DNA of 64,000 nucleotides from Kiloniella litopenaei (GCF_000982415.1 NZ_LANI01000001.1:186001-250000); one strand, 5' to 3'; shown: positions 26,280 to 34,712, numbered from the stretch's first letter. Numbers and translations: made by a program. The notes: generated by a model from the letters alone, not told the origin.

Positions 26280-27020
26280 TTATTCTGGCAACATCTCTCC
26301 GACCTGTTTTTCCAACGCTTTAGGATCGCTTAGGAACCCTGCGTGAAAGTCAACGGACATAGGATCGGGGTAAACATCTTCGATACCATTCTCCACAGCA
26401 TTCAGAACTTCTTTTGCCACAATGTTCGGCGCTGTTTTGTCCAACGGCACACTCGCCGTCATGTCCGTATCGATTGGTCCGGGATATACACCAACAACAT
26501 GCGTCCCCTGCCCAGCCAGTTCGGCCCGCACCCCTTGGGTCAGGGAATGAACCGCAGCCTTTGATGCAGAATAAGATCCCAAAACAGGAAAGTTCAAATA
26601 GCCCGCAACTGAAGAGATATTAACAATGGCCCCACCATTATTTTCTTTTAGAACCGGGGCAAAGGCACGAATCATATTCAAGGGCGCAAAATAGTTTGTT
26701 TCCATTTCATCACGCGCGTCATCCAGCGATGGTGCCGTCATGAAGCTTGTAAAGCGGGCGATCCCTGCATTGTTAATCAACAAGGCAACATCTTTAAAAT
26801 CATTGGCAAGTGTCTTGATGGTTTCAGCTTGGTTTACATCCAGCGTAACCGGAATAACCTTGCCTTCATTTTCCTGAACCAAATCTGACAACTTATTTGC
26901 GTCACGCGCCGCGGCATAAACCTTGGAAGCCCCGGCCGCAATCAGCTCCTCAACAAAAGCTCGGCCAATGCCACGATTAGCCCCGGTTACAAATGCGACT
27001 TTACCCTTAATATTACTCAT
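26280..27020 (-). CDS. Short-chain dehydrogenase/reductase under TetR control
   Basis: A 246-residue classical SDR: GKVAFVTGANRGIGRAF (TGxxxGIG), LLINNAG, NISSVAGY (catalytic Ser), YSASKAAV (YxxxK) and PGPIDTDM. Start chosen at 27020 with GAGG 7-8 nt upstream. Substrate is unknown. It faces a TetR regulator across 240 bp that carry three copies of one operator-like sequence, two of them within 110 bp of this start. The pair is therefore very likely a regulator and its target. Confidence 0.93.
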   Translation of the reverse strand: MSNIKGKVAFVTGANRGIGRAFVEELIAAGASKVYAAARDANKLSDLVQENEGKVIPVTLDVNQAETIKTLANDFKDVALLINNAGIARFTSFMTAPSLDDARDEMETNYFAPLNMIRAFAPVLKENNGGAIVNISSVAGYLNFPVLGSYSASKAAVHSLTQGVRAELAGQGTHVVGVYPGPIDTDMTASVPLDKTAPNIVAKEVLNAVENGIEDVYPDPMSVDFHAGFLSDPKALEKQVGEMLPE

Positions 27021-27063
27021 TATTTTTTCCTCAAAACCATGCTTGTGTTTTTCAGGCAAATTA

Positions 27064-27079
27064 AATACCGATAAGTATT
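27064..27079. promoter_or_regulatory. TetR operator-like palindrome 1
   Basis: AATACCGATAAGTATT matches the AATACC-N4-GGTATT pattern of the two sites at 27113 and 27225 with one change. It lies about 45 bp upstream of the SDR start. Confidence 0.5.
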
Positions 27080-27112
27080 AAAATATAAACACGAGATGAA
27101 ATGTCAAATTAA

Positions 27113-27128
27113 AATACCATTCGGTATT
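27113..27128. promoter_or_regulatory. TetR operator-like palindrome 2
   Basis: AATACCATTCGGTATT has perfect 6-bp arms. The same sequence recurs at 27225-27240. It lies about 95 bp upstream of the SDR start. Confidence 0.65.
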
Positions 27129-27224
27129 AATTTAAATGGTTATCCTATATTGTGCCTCATACGACTCTGCCCCTCGTCTTGGCTTAACTGATTTGAGACT
27201 TGAAGAAATAAGCTCACCTGATAA

Positions 27225-27240
27225 AATACCATTCGGTATA
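27225..27240. promoter_or_regulatory. TetR operator-like palindrome 3
   Basis: AATACCATTCGGTATA repeats the 27113 site except for the last base. It lies 20 bp upstream of the tetR-type start, consistent with autorepression. Confidence 0.65.
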
Positions 27241-27260
27241 TATATTTGATCGAGATGACA

Positions 27261-27860
27261 ATGGGACGCGGCCGACCACGTAAAACAGACCCGGAAGAAG
27301 TGCTGGACACAGCAATGAAAGTCTTTTGGAACAAAGGTTTCGAAGGCACATCCATGAGTGATCTTGTTGACGCAACAGGTATGGCAAAACCAGGACTATA
27401 CGCCTGTTTTGGTGATAAAGAGTCCCTCTATAAAAAATCTCTTACGCGCTATTTTAATAGCCTAGGCACACCGTTGTTAGATGATTTGGAATGCTCTGAC
27501 GATCCTTTGCCCCTTGTTGTGCGTCGCTTTTTGGAAACAGTCGCTCATTCCATGCTGGATGACAGCTGCCCCAGCGGCTGTTTTGTCGTCAACAGCCTTA
27601 TCGAAGGCGCATCACAACACCCTGCTTTACAAGCCATCGGTAAAGAATACGATCAAAGACGTCGGGATGTTTTTGCCCAACGATTTGCAAAGGCCCAGAA
27701 GAACGGCGAACTGCCGCCACAGGTTGATGCCCAAGCACTTGCAGAATTTTTTGCCGCACAATCCCTTGCCTTGGGGGTGATGGGGCGGACGGGCACAAAT
27801 AAACAAGAACTGAGCAACTTCATCAACGTTGCCATGACTGCTTTGCCTGCAAATCATTAA
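27261..27860 (+). CDS. TetR-family transcriptional regulator
   Basis: A 199-residue protein. The N-terminal HTH is clear: GRPRKTDPEEVLDTAMKVFWNKGFEGTSMSDLVDATGMAKPGLYACFGDKESLYKKSL is spread over residues 4-60. The C-terminal ligand domain includes CPSGCFVVNSLIEGA, which recalls regulators of the YxaF/AcuR type that often control SDR or reductase genes. ATGs at 27255 and 27261 are both possible. It is divergent from the SDR gene, with three matching operators between them. Confidence 0.93.
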   Translation: MGRGRPRKTDPEEVLDTAMKVFWNKGFEGTSMSDLVDATGMAKPGLYACFGDKESLYKKSLTRYFNSLGTPLLDDLECSDDPLPLVVRRFLETVAHSMLDDSCPSGCFVVNSLIEGASQHPALQAIGKEYDQRRRDVFAQRFAKAQKNGELPPQVDAQALAEFFAAQSLALGVMGRTGTNKQELSNFINVAMTALPANH

Positions 27861-27955
27861 AAACAACCCTGTCCGAAATATTCAAGACCAGAAAATATTT
27901 CGCCTTTAATCTGAGTTTCATATTTAATGACAGCATCAGATCAAAGGAGAAACAG

Positions 27956-28342
27956 GTGCAACTCGCCTATACCATTCTTTATGTCCAGGACGTGGCCGCA
28001 ACATTGCAATTTTACCAAAAAGCCTTTGGCTTTAAGCAGAAAATGCTTCACGAAAGTGGCGATTACGGGGAACTTGATACGGGGCAAACAACCTTGTCTT
28101 TCTCATCTCTTTCCCTCATGAAGGAACTGGGTAAGAACCCATCATCCCCGCAAAAAGAACATCCCTGTTTTGAGATCGCATTCACCACGGATAATGTCTC
28201 AGAAGCATTTGATCGCGCTTTACAAGCTGGTGCAGTACCCGTGCAAGAACCAGCAGAAATGCCATGGGGGCAAACAACAGCCTATGTAAGCGATCTTAAC
28301 GGGTTTCTGGTGGAAATCTGTACGCCAATAATAATTCAGTAA
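27956..28342 (+). CDS. VOC-family (glyoxalase/bleomycin resistance-like) protein
   Basis: A 128-residue protein with a GTG start and an excellent AAAGGAG ribosome site. It has the two beta-alpha-beta-beta-beta modules of the VOC superfamily: YTILYVQDVAATLQFYQKAFGFKQK in the first, and FEIAFTTDNVSEAFDRALQAGAV, then AEMPWGQTTAYVSDLNGFLVEI in the second. The metal ligand Glu near the end is present in the VEIC motif. Substrate is unknown. It follows the tetR gene by 95 bp on the same strand and could be co-expressed. Confidence 0.9.
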   Translation: MQLAYTILYVQDVAATLQFYQKAFGFKQKMLHESGDYGELDTGQTTLSFSSLSLMKELGKNPSSPQKEHPCFEIAFTTDNVSEAFDRALQAGAVPVQEPAEMPWGQTTAYVSDLNGFLVEICTPIIIQ

Positions 28343-28402
28343 TCACAAACACCGACTTAAATCAGAATATTTTAATCTACGACAAAAATTTCTATTCTCA
28401 CC

Positions 28403-28444
28403 ATCTATAATAAGTATCTCTTATTGCAGGTACTTATTATAGAT
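28403..28444 (-). terminator. 14-bp perfect hairpin spanning the stop codon of the binding-protein gene
   Basis: ATCTATAATAAGTA (28403-28416) and TACTTATTATAGAT (28431-28444) are perfect inverted repeats around a 14-nt loop. The distal arm encodes the last residues of the minus-strand gene (YNKY), and its TAA lies in the loop. After the stem, the minus strand reads GGTGAGAATAG then AAATTTTTGTC. It is a likely terminator that begins inside the coding sequence. Confidence 0.7.
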
Positions 28445-29206
28445 ACGATGATACGTTCCGTCTTCACGCATCTCGGACAACGCCGCATTAAAAGCGGGTA
28501 AAATGTCAGCATAAGAAGAATCTTTTCGAATGAGAAATCTGAATTCAACTTCGTCAAAGGGATAGGTGCCCTCTTCGAGTATTTCACTGTGTTCTTGGTT
28601 AAGCTTCCCCTCTTTGATCAGGCGATTTATGTTGTATTTCAAGATAAAGTCGTGCTCGATCATCCCATCAAAAGATGAACCTCTTTGAACCAACATAATT
28701 AAGGCCTGTGTAAATTTGGGTGCATAGGTCACTTTCAAATTTTTCAAATTTTCTTCGGCCCAACCATTTCCCAAATATGACAAAAGTCTAAAATCCCTAA
28801 GATCAGCTGCGGTTCGCGCTTTCAACAGAATATTTTTATTTGGATTTTTTTTATTTGCAAACAATCGCCAGGTAAATGTAAAGACGGGATCACTCGCGGA
28901 CAGGTACGATAAGCGTTCAGGAGTTGCTATTGTCAACATTGCGTCCCCCTTCTTGCTCTTAACCAAAGATTGCGTCCGTTTCCAGGGGTAAAGTTGAATA
29001 GTCAACGGCTTATCCAGCCGATTAAAAATTTCTGAAATAACCTCTATAAACAAACCTTTTGGGCGATTATCTTCTCCATTGTATATAAAGGGTTCGTAAT
29101 CTGAATCATCCAACCAAACAAAACTTTCAGATGCCTGGCTTTTCCCGATTGCACCACTCATCATGAACAGGAAAATACATATTGAGAAACTTAATCGACT
29201 AAACAT
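28421..29206 (-). CDS. Solitary periplasmic substrate-binding protein (SBP_bac_3 family)
   Basis: A 261-residue protein, ATG start with AGGAAC upstream, and signal peptide (hydrophobic 6-20, SQA-SES). The amino-acid-binding layout is visible: DDSDYEPFIYNGEDNRPKG, FIEVISEIFNRL, IQLYPWKRTQSLVKSKKGDAMLTIATP, then FRLLSYLGNGWAEENL and a C-terminal FNAALSEMREDGTYHRIYNKY. There is no transporter gene beside it. It is divergent from another binding protein at 29430, with which it shares the family but little sequence. The W-K-R motif (PWKRT) is typical of the subgroup seen in solitary sensors or transport proteins. Confidence 0.88.
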   Translation of the reverse strand: MFSRLSFSICIFLFMMSGAIGKSQASESFVWLDDSDYEPFIYNGEDNRPKGLFIEVISEIFNRLDKPLTIQLYPWKRTQSLVKSKKGDAMLTIATPERLSYLSASDPVFTFTWRLFANKKNPNKNILLKARTAADLRDFRLLSYLGNGWAEENLKNLKVTYAPKFTQALIMLVQRGSSFDGMIEHDFILKYNINRLIKEGKLNQEHSEILEEGTYPFDEVEFRFLIRKDSSYADILPAFNAALSEMREDGTYHRIYNKYLQ

Positions 29207-29429
29207 TAATGTTCCTGTTCAAATACCTAAATCTTTTTGTGGTTACAAAATTTTATCTAACTAAGTTCTAAACATTCATTAATGAGTTGTTGATTTTTAT
29301 TGGAAACAAAAAGTTCAACACAAATATAGTAATTATAAGTATTTCCCGTATAAAGTTTATGTTAACATGTATTTTTTTAGGAAAGGATAGTCAGGGCGAT
29401 TAGATATTGAATTAATCACCCCAGTCAAA

Positions 29430-30194
29430 ATGTGGAATAGATCACACCTTATAAAAAATCTGTTCTCTCTTATACTCACCCTGGTAATCTACGGGATAGT
29501 GTTTCCCAGAGCCGTTTTTGCTGAACAAAGTAAAATCACAATATATGCTGTTAACTACCCCCCCTATTCTATTGAATTTCCGCCCAAAAATGAATTACGC
29601 GGATTTGATGTAGAGGTTGCCATCGCCGCTTTTGACCAGGTCGGTATAAAAGCCAGCATTGAATACATGCCGTGGTCCAGAATTTTACTTCGGGCGAAAC
29701 AAGGTAAAATAGCCGCCGTATTATCCTGTGCCAAAGCAGCAAGCAGAGATTCATTCCTTTATTTTTCAGCCCCGATCAGCAACGCAACCAACAGCTATAT
29801 TGCGAAACAATCCTATACAGGAAAAATCCCGCAAAGCCTGTTGGACGGTCAGGGTAAAAAAATTACGGCTGTTGATGGGTATACGGGGGCATTGGAACTA
29901 AAAAAAGCAGGTATTCCCCATCACTCTGTGACAAATGACGAAGCTGCACTCAATATGCTGTTAAAAAGGGACTTTGATTTTTTCTATTCTAATCGGGAAT
30001 TCATCGAATACATAGCTGTTAGCAAGGACCTAACTTCACAGCTTAAGTATTTTGACCTGAAGCAAAAAAACTTCCATCTTTGTTTTAGTCAGAAGTGGCC
30101 GGACGCTAAAATTCTTTTGGAACAATTCAACAAAGGCCTATCCATAATAAAAGATGACGGTACATACGACAGAATTCATGCGAAATATAAATAG
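29430..30194 (+). CDS. Solitary periplasmic substrate-binding protein (SBP_bac_3 family)
   Basis: A 254-residue protein with a signal peptide (hydrophobic 11-27, VFAEQS cleavage region). Motifs: ITIYAVNYPPYSIEFPP, LRGFDVEVAIAAFDQVGIKASIEYMPWSRILLRAKQGKI, FSAPISNATNSYI, and the C-terminal LEQFNKGLSIIKDDGTYDRIHAKY. No permease or ATPase is adjacent. It is divergent from the binding protein ending at 28421 and converges on an AraC regulator. AT-rich relative to many neighbours. Confidence 0.88.
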   Translation: MWNRSHLIKNLFSLILTLVIYGIVFPRAVFAEQSKITIYAVNYPPYSIEFPPKNELRGFDVEVAIAAFDQVGIKASIEYMPWSRILLRAKQGKIAAVLSCAKAASRDSFLYFSAPISNATNSYIAKQSYTGKIPQSLLDGQGKKITAVDGYTGALELKKAGIPHHSVTNDEAALNMLLKRDFDFFYSNREFIEYIAVSKDLTSQLKYFDLKQKNFHLCFSQKWPDAKILLEQFNKGLSIIKDDGTYDRIHAKYK

Positions 30195-30213
30195 TCGCGT
30201 TACCACAAAGAAC

Positions 30214-30855
30214 CTAGCCATAGCCAGATTGAAAAACGTTCTGTTGCCGGGATACCTTGGCAAAGTTTCGGGGACTTAGGGAAAACCACTGTTTGAATTC
30301 CCGGTTCATATGTGCCTGATCTGAAAAACCGTGATCAAAAGCAAATTCAGCAAGAGAATTCGCCTGTTCTATATCACGTCCAGCCCGGCGTACACGGGCC
30401 AACCTGTGCCAGAAAACCGGGGATTTTCCGGTTTCTTTTACGACATAGCGCTGTAACGTTCTGGAAGACACACCAAGATTTGTCGCCGCTTGTCCAACAG
30501 TCCCCACACCAGATGCCAGACACAACAACGCATCCTCTGTTTGCATTCGGTAGATCGTATAGTCATTGATCAAATCAACAATATTATCACTGTTTATGGG
30601 GCATTGCCCCGCGACTGCCCTCAAAAGTTTTTCCATATCAACGGAAGTACCGGGCCTTAATCGATAACCTTTGAAAAAGTCCCCTTTGAACATAGGTACT
30701 GTTTGCGTCGTTTCCGCCAGATGAGAAAGAAACCACACGGGTTCTTGCCCTGGTCTGAATTTGAAAATCAAATCACAACAGCCATCAGGAATAACAATCG
30801 CCTGATCATCATTATCAGTTGTTGCATCCCAGATATCCAAAACGTTGTTGTGCAT
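30214..30855 (-). CDS. AraC-family transcriptional regulator
   Basis: A 213-residue protein. The C-terminal DNA-binding domain has the two AraC helix-turn-helices: VGQAATNLGVSSRTLQRYVVKETGKSP and SLAEFAFDHGFSDQAHMNREFKQWFSLSPRNF. The N-terminal half starts with PDGCCDLIFKF, like the DUF6597-type sensor domain of this subfamily. It lies head-to-head with the TRAP transporter operon across about 380 bp and is a plausible controller of it, although the palindrome in that spacer looks more like a GntR site. Confidence 0.92.
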   Translation of the reverse strand: MHNNVLDIWDATTDNDDQAIVIPDGCCDLIFKFRPGQEPVWFLSHLAETTQTVPMFKGDFFKGYRLRPGTSVDMEKLLRAVAGQCPINSDNIVDLINDYTIYRMQTEDALLCLASGVGTVGQAATNLGVSSRTLQRYVVKETGKSPVFWHRLARVRRAGRDIEQANSLAEFAFDHGFSDQAHMNREFKQWFSLSPRNFAKVSRQQNVFQSGYG

Positions 30856-31232
30856 GGCGGTGAATTATTTATTTAAGATACAAAATTCGTAGATAGCATA
30901 GATCTAAGTATATCAATACCTTCTAATAATCTCATCCCCTATTTAACCAGTTAAACACACAAACGACTCGTATACTTAATATTTAATATTGAATATTGTA
31001 TACAATAATTGCTATGCTGCTTTTACTGAGTGGTTGAAGATAACAAAGCAGACTTTAAAGGCGCTAAGTTTTATCCGCTTTAAACTGAGTCAGTGAATTC
31101 AAAAACAAACAACCGCTTAACATATCAATTAGGTCGCACGACACAGTATCTGGTGGTTGCTCTAGACCAAGTATTGGGTGTACGGCCCCAATCAAGCCCC
31201 GAAAAAAGGGGTATGTAATAGTGGAGGACTTC
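30856..31232. other. Divergent intergenic region upstream of the TRAP operon
   Basis: AT-rich spacer of about 380 bp between the AraC gene and dctP. It contains repeated AATATT steps at 30977-30997, the palindrome at 30995-31006, a TATGCT that could be a -10 near 31013, and a CCCC/GGGG inverted repeat just before the dctP ribosome site (about 31195-31213). Confidence 0.45.
30995..31006. promoter_or_regulatory. Perfect palindrome ATTGTATACAAT
   Basis: A 12-bp perfect palindrome typical of GntR/FCD-type operators. It lies about 230 bp upstream of dctP and just before a possible -10 hexamer. No GntR gene is adjacent; the only one in the window is at 46246 and its own intergenic region shows a different motif. 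Confidence 0.5.
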
Positions 31233-32300
31233 ATGTTAAAAAAGTTTATTACCCCGGCTCTTATTGCGGGTTCCATCTGCATAGGCACAATAGCAAACGC
31301 GGCTGAAATCACGTGGCGCATGCCAGCAGCTATTTCCGAAGGATCTTTTTTCTATAAAAACTTTATGGAACGCTTTGCTGCAAATGTAGAAGTCACAACA
31401 GGTGGCAAGCTAGAGGTACAGCCCTTTGGTGCCGGGGTTATTGTTCCAGCCTTTAAAGTATACGAAGCTGTTCAAGACGGTTTGGTCGATGCAGGGCACT
31501 CCACCCCTTCATATCTTGTCAATCAGGACCCCACAAATGCCATTTTTGCGAGCTTCCCCGGCGGCATGTCAGGCGAAGCAACCCTGCACTGGGTGTATAA
31601 TGGCGGCGGCGAAAAGATGCTACAGGATTTCCGCCGCGAAAAAATGGGCCTTCATTCCATTGTTGTAGGCATTGGAACATCCGAGTTTATGGCACATTCA
31701 AACAAGGAAATTAAGTCAACAGCTGATCTCAAAGGTCTGAAATACAGAACATCTGGTGCGTGGGCTGCTGTGGTGAAAGAAACTTACGGTGGCATACCAA
31801 CAGTGGTTCCAGGTGGTGAAATTTACACCTTGCTTCAAAGGAAAGGTGTTGATGCCATTGAATGGTCAACTCCCGGTGCGAACCTGAGTGAAGGTTTTCA
31901 CGAAGCTGCCCCCTATATCATTATGCCTGGCGTACACCAGCCATCTTTCCTTTGGGAAGTCTTTGTTAAAGCAGAAACATGGGATGCTCTTTCAGATGAA
32001 CTCAAAGCTCAAATCGAGGCAGCTGCAAAACTAACGACTTACGAAAGCTATGCCCATTTTGGCAACACAGACATAGAAGCTATGGCAGAGTACAAAAAAA
32101 CAAACGTTAAAATGATCACACTCGATAATGTTGTTGTTGAAGAACTGCGTGAATCTGGTCGCAACTGGGCACGTAAAAAGGCCAAAGAGCTTGCAGATGC
32201 AGGTGATACCTCTATGCAGACAATTATGGAATCATACTTTGCGTATCAAAAAGCCTGGGCAGAAAACTCTGAATATCGTGTCAGAGATATCGTGAAATAA
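31233..32300 (+). CDS. dctP: TRAP transporter substrate-binding protein, DctP/TakP type
   Basis: A 355-residue periplasmic protein from the ATG at 31233 with GGAGG 5 nt upstream. The signal peptide ends near NAA-EI. The body matches the DctP family: TGGKLEVQPFGAG, VYEAVQDGLVDAGHSTPSY, LKGLKYRTSGAWAAVVKE with the conserved Arg that binds a substrate carboxylate, then VPGGEIYTLLQRKGVDAIEWSTPGAN and MPGVHQPSFLWEVFV. The last segments resemble the TakP (2-keto acid) branch, so an organic-acid substrate is likely but not proven. It is the first gene of a complete TRAP operon. A strong hairpin after it could raise its level over the permeases. Confidence 0.94.
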   Translation: MLKKFITPALIAGSICIGTIANAAEITWRMPAAISEGSFFYKNFMERFAANVEVTTGGKLEVQPFGAGVIVPAFKVYEAVQDGLVDAGHSTPSYLVNQDPTNAIFASFPGGMSGEATLHWVYNGGGEKMLQDFRREKMGLHSIVVGIGTSEFMAHSNKEIKSTADLKGLKYRTSGAWAAVVKETYGGIPTVVPGGEIYTLLQRKGVDAIEWSTPGANLSEGFHEAAPYIIMPGVHQPSFLWEVFVKAETWDALSDELKAQIEAAAKLTTYESYAHFGNTDIEAMAEYKKTNVKMITLDNVVVEELRESGRNWARKKAKELADAGDTSMQTIMESYFAYQKAWAENSEYRVRDIVK

Positions 32301-32330
32301 GACGCTGTTCTTTTCCGTAGTTCACATTGG

Positions 32331-32355
32331 GTGAGCCTGCTTCATGCAGGCTCAC
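32331..32355 (+). terminator. Intercistronic stem-loop between dctP and dctQ
   Basis: GTGAGCCTGC and GCAGGCTCAC form a perfect 10-bp stem with loop TTCAT. It lies 30 bp after the dctP stop. There is no T-run, so it more likely stabilises dctP mRNA or gives partial termination, a common way to make more binding protein than permease. Confidence 0.7.
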
Positions 32356-32433
32356 TTAAAGCTCCTGTTCAACAGGACAGTTAAAAAAGTTTGATCAAAT
32401 AACAAACTAATCCATATACAATCGGGGTAAACC

Positions 32434-33003
32434 ATGACCTCTTTTCTGTCTTTCATAGACAGGGTTTCCAACTTCTTTGGTAGCATCTCAAAGTTGGTAA
32501 TACTCTGTCTGGTTATATCAATGATCTATGAGGTCGTTGCACGTTATATCTTTGATGCCCCCACTCTATGGGCTTTTGATATTTCCTATATGCTCAATGG
32601 GACAATCTTTTTACTTGGCGCCGCGTTTACATTGCAGGCAGATGCCCATGTCCGTATCGACTTTCTTTCCAGACAATTGAGTCACAAAACACAGCAATAT
32701 CTTAACGGCTTTGTTTACAGCTTCCTTTTAGGGCCTTGCTTCTGCGTCTTTACCTACATTGCTGGAACGAAAACTTATAAAGCCTTCATTACCAATGAAG
32801 TTGAAAATGTAAGCCCATGGGCACCTGTGGTCTGGCCCTTTTACAGCGTCATTGCGGTTGGGCTTGGCATTTTTGCACTTCAGTTCTTCTGCGAAGGAAT
32901 AAAATACCTCAGGCGTGAAAAAATTCCCGGCGAACATGCCGGAGAAATAGATAATGTCGAAGTTGGTAATATTAAAATTGATAATACAGGAGAAAAGCCA
33001 TGA
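32434..33003 (+). CDS. dctQ: TRAP transporter small permease subunit
   Basis: A 189-residue protein with four membrane segments (about 16-36, 52-70, 92-112, 134-156). It carries the DctQ hallmarks: YEVVARYIFDAPTLWAFDISYMLNGTIFLLGAAFTLQADAHVRIDFL split across residues 29-78 and WAPVVWPFYSVIAVGL. It forms the membrane transporter with DctM and uses a sodium gradient. A charged cytoplasmic tail of about 25 residues at the C-terminus is longer than usual. It overlaps dctM by four bases (ATGA). Confidence 0.94.
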   Translation: MTSFLSFIDRVSNFFGSISKLVILCLVISMIYEVVARYIFDAPTLWAFDISYMLNGTIFLLGAAFTLQADAHVRIDFLSRQLSHKTQQYLNGFVYSFLLGPCFCVFTYIAGTKTYKAFITNEVENVSPWAPVVWPFYSVIAVGLGIFALQFFCEGIKYLRREKIPGEHAGEIDNVEVGNIKIDNTGEKP

Positions 33004-34316
33004 ATTTTCTTCCTATTATCATGTTCCCCGCCCTTTTTGCACTTGTCTTCATGGGCCTTCCCGTGGCCTTCGCGCTGGTTCTGATATCTGTACTTTTTGG
33101 ATATATCGTCTTTGGCGATATGATTTTCCTTCAACTCTATGGCCCAATTCTGTCAACAAGTTCTAACTTTATCCTTGCAGCAATTCCGCTATTCATCTTT
33201 ATGGGGGCCATTCTGGAAAGATCCGGGATAGCGTTACGTCTGTTTAAAGCACTACAGCTTTGGGTCGGTCGACTTCCCGGCGGTATTGGTATTGCAACGA
33301 TCTTAATGTGCTCCGTATTTGCAGCGGCATCAGGTGTTGTTGGCGCGGTCGAGATTGTCGTAGGCCTTATGGCAATACCGGCAATGCAGCGGTATAACTA
33401 CAACGGAGAGCTTATTGCGGGCACAATATGTGCGGGTGGATCACTCGGCACCATTATACCACCTTCTATTGTTGTTGTTGTCTATGCATCAATCGCACAG
33501 TTATCCGTCGGACAGCTTTTTGCGGCTTCTCTTATTCCTGGTTTGCTTATGGTAGCCTTCTTTTTGGGGTACCTGTTAATAAGGGCAATTATTAAACCTC
33601 AAGATGCACCGTCTATTCCCGTTGAAGATCTCAATATTTCACTTTCAGAAAAGCTAACCATAACCCTCAAAGCTCTTATTCCGCCTTTAGTATTGATCTT
33701 TGCGGTTTTAGGGTCCTTACTTGCCGGGGCAGCGTCACCAACTGAAGCCGCCGCAGTTGGCGCAATTGGTGCCCTGTTGCTTGCAGCATCGTTCAGAGAA
33801 CTTAGCTTTGAAACATTAAAAGCATCATTGGCTGTAACCGTTCGTGTTACCTCTATGATCATGTTGATTGTTGTTGGCGGCACAATGTTTACTGGCATAT
33901 TCGCACTCGCCGGTGGTGGTAATCTGATTAGAGATCTGGTTGACTTTATCGGGTTTGGGAATACCGGATTAATTGTCTTCTTATTGCTAATCGTCTTCAT
34001 AGCCGGGTTCGTTCTGGATTGGATATCAATCGTCCTGATCTGTATTCCTATCTTTGCCCCTATAGTGAAATCAGCTGGCATTGACCCTATCTGGTTTGCT
34101 GTGATGGTTATGGTTGTTATCCAAACATCTTATCTGACCCCGCCAATGGCCCCGTCAATCTTTTACCTGCGGTCCATAGCGCCACCAAGTTTGACTTATC
34201 AGCATATGTACAAAGGCGTTATTCCCTTTGTTATCCTACAGCTACTTGTTTTACTCGTCGTCGCGCTTATTCCCGAAACGGCAACCTATCTGCCCTCATT
34301 ATTAGTGGGATTATAG
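33000..34316 (+). CDS. dctM: TRAP transporter large permease subunit
   Basis: A 438-residue protein with about 12 membrane helices. DctM motifs are clear: FIFMGAILERSGIALRLF, SVFAAASGVVGAVEIVVGLMAIPAMQ, CAGGSLGTIIPPSI, AASPTEAAAVGAIGAL, LDWISIVLICIPIFAPIV and QTSYLTPPMAPSIFYL. It is translationally coupled to dctQ through an ATGA overlap. With DctP and DctQ it makes a complete high-affinity, sodium-driven uptake system for an organic acid. The operon ends at the hairpin at 34339-34369. Confidence 0.95.
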   Translation: MNFLPIIMFPALFALVFMGLPVAFALVLISVLFGYIVFGDMIFLQLYGPILSTSSNFILAAIPLFIFMGAILERSGIALRLFKALQLWVGRLPGGIGIATILMCSVFAAASGVVGAVEIVVGLMAIPAMQRYNYNGELIAGTICAGGSLGTIIPPSIVVVVYASIAQLSVGQLFAASLIPGLLMVAFFLGYLLIRAIIKPQDAPSIPVEDLNISLSEKLTITLKALIPPLVLIFAVLGSLLAGAASPTEAAAVGAIGALLLAASFRELSFETLKASLAVTVRVTSMIMLIVVGGTMFTGIFALAGGGNLIRDLVDFIGFGNTGLIVFLLLIVFIAGFVLDWISIVLICIPIFAPIVKSAGIDPIWFAVMVMVVIQTSYLTPPMAPSIFYLRSIAPPSLTYQHMYKGVIPFVILQLLVLLVVALIPETATYLPSLLVGL

Positions 34317-34338
34317 AGTTCAGTTAACGCGCTCAATC

Positions 34339-34369
34339 ACTCAGGACTGCTTTAACCACAGTCCTGAGT
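34339..34369 (+). terminator. Terminator-like hairpin after the TRAP operon
   Basis: ACTCAGGACTG and CAGTCCTGAGT form a perfect 11-bp stem with a 9-nt loop, 23 bp after the dctM stop. Only a weak T-stretch follows. Confidence 0.65.
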
Positions 34370-34619
34370 TCGCCGTTAAAAAAGTACTTCAACAATCCTG
34401 CACACGTAAACCAAAGATGTCAGTTCAACGTAACTATCAAGGGTCAATATCGCTGTTAAAATACAAGCAACCAGCTTGTTTCCTCTCCGAAAACCCATGA
34501 CCCTTTAACTGGTTAATCCCTATACCCATCTCCTTTTATTGAAACTGTTACTTTCTGTAAGAATAAATACCGCGTTCACAAAAGCGTGATGTTCTCTGAT
34601 ATTTTATAGGTTCTCATTG

Positions 34620-34665
34620 AAAATAGAACAATCGGTCTAAATATGTTTAAAACCGATCGGTACTA
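34620..34665. promoter_or_regulatory. TetR/NemR-like operator half-sites
   Basis: ATCGGTCTA (about 34631-34639) and ACCGATCGGT (34652-34661) resemble the TAGACC-N4-GGTCTA type bound by NemR-like TetR repressors. They lie 50-80 bp upstream of the CMD-family gene, where a repressor controlling an oxidative or electrophile response would bind. No matching regulator gene is adjacent. Confidence 0.35.
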
Positions 34666-34712
34666 ATTTAAGCGCTGATCGAAAATTTTACTATTTTCTA
34701 AGGACTATAAAC

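Larger units (their letters stand above)
34317..34712. other. Intergenic region, about 395 bp
   Basis: Contains the terminator hairpin at 34339-34369 and the palindromic sites at 34620-34665 just before the CMD-family gene. The middle 250 bp shows nothing I can name. Confidence 0.4.

Noticed and set aside
31190-31215. CCCC/GGGG repeat before dctP as a fifth NarL-type box
   Set aside because: The arms are separated by 7 bp or more and lack the TAC/GTA ends in the 7-2-7 layout.
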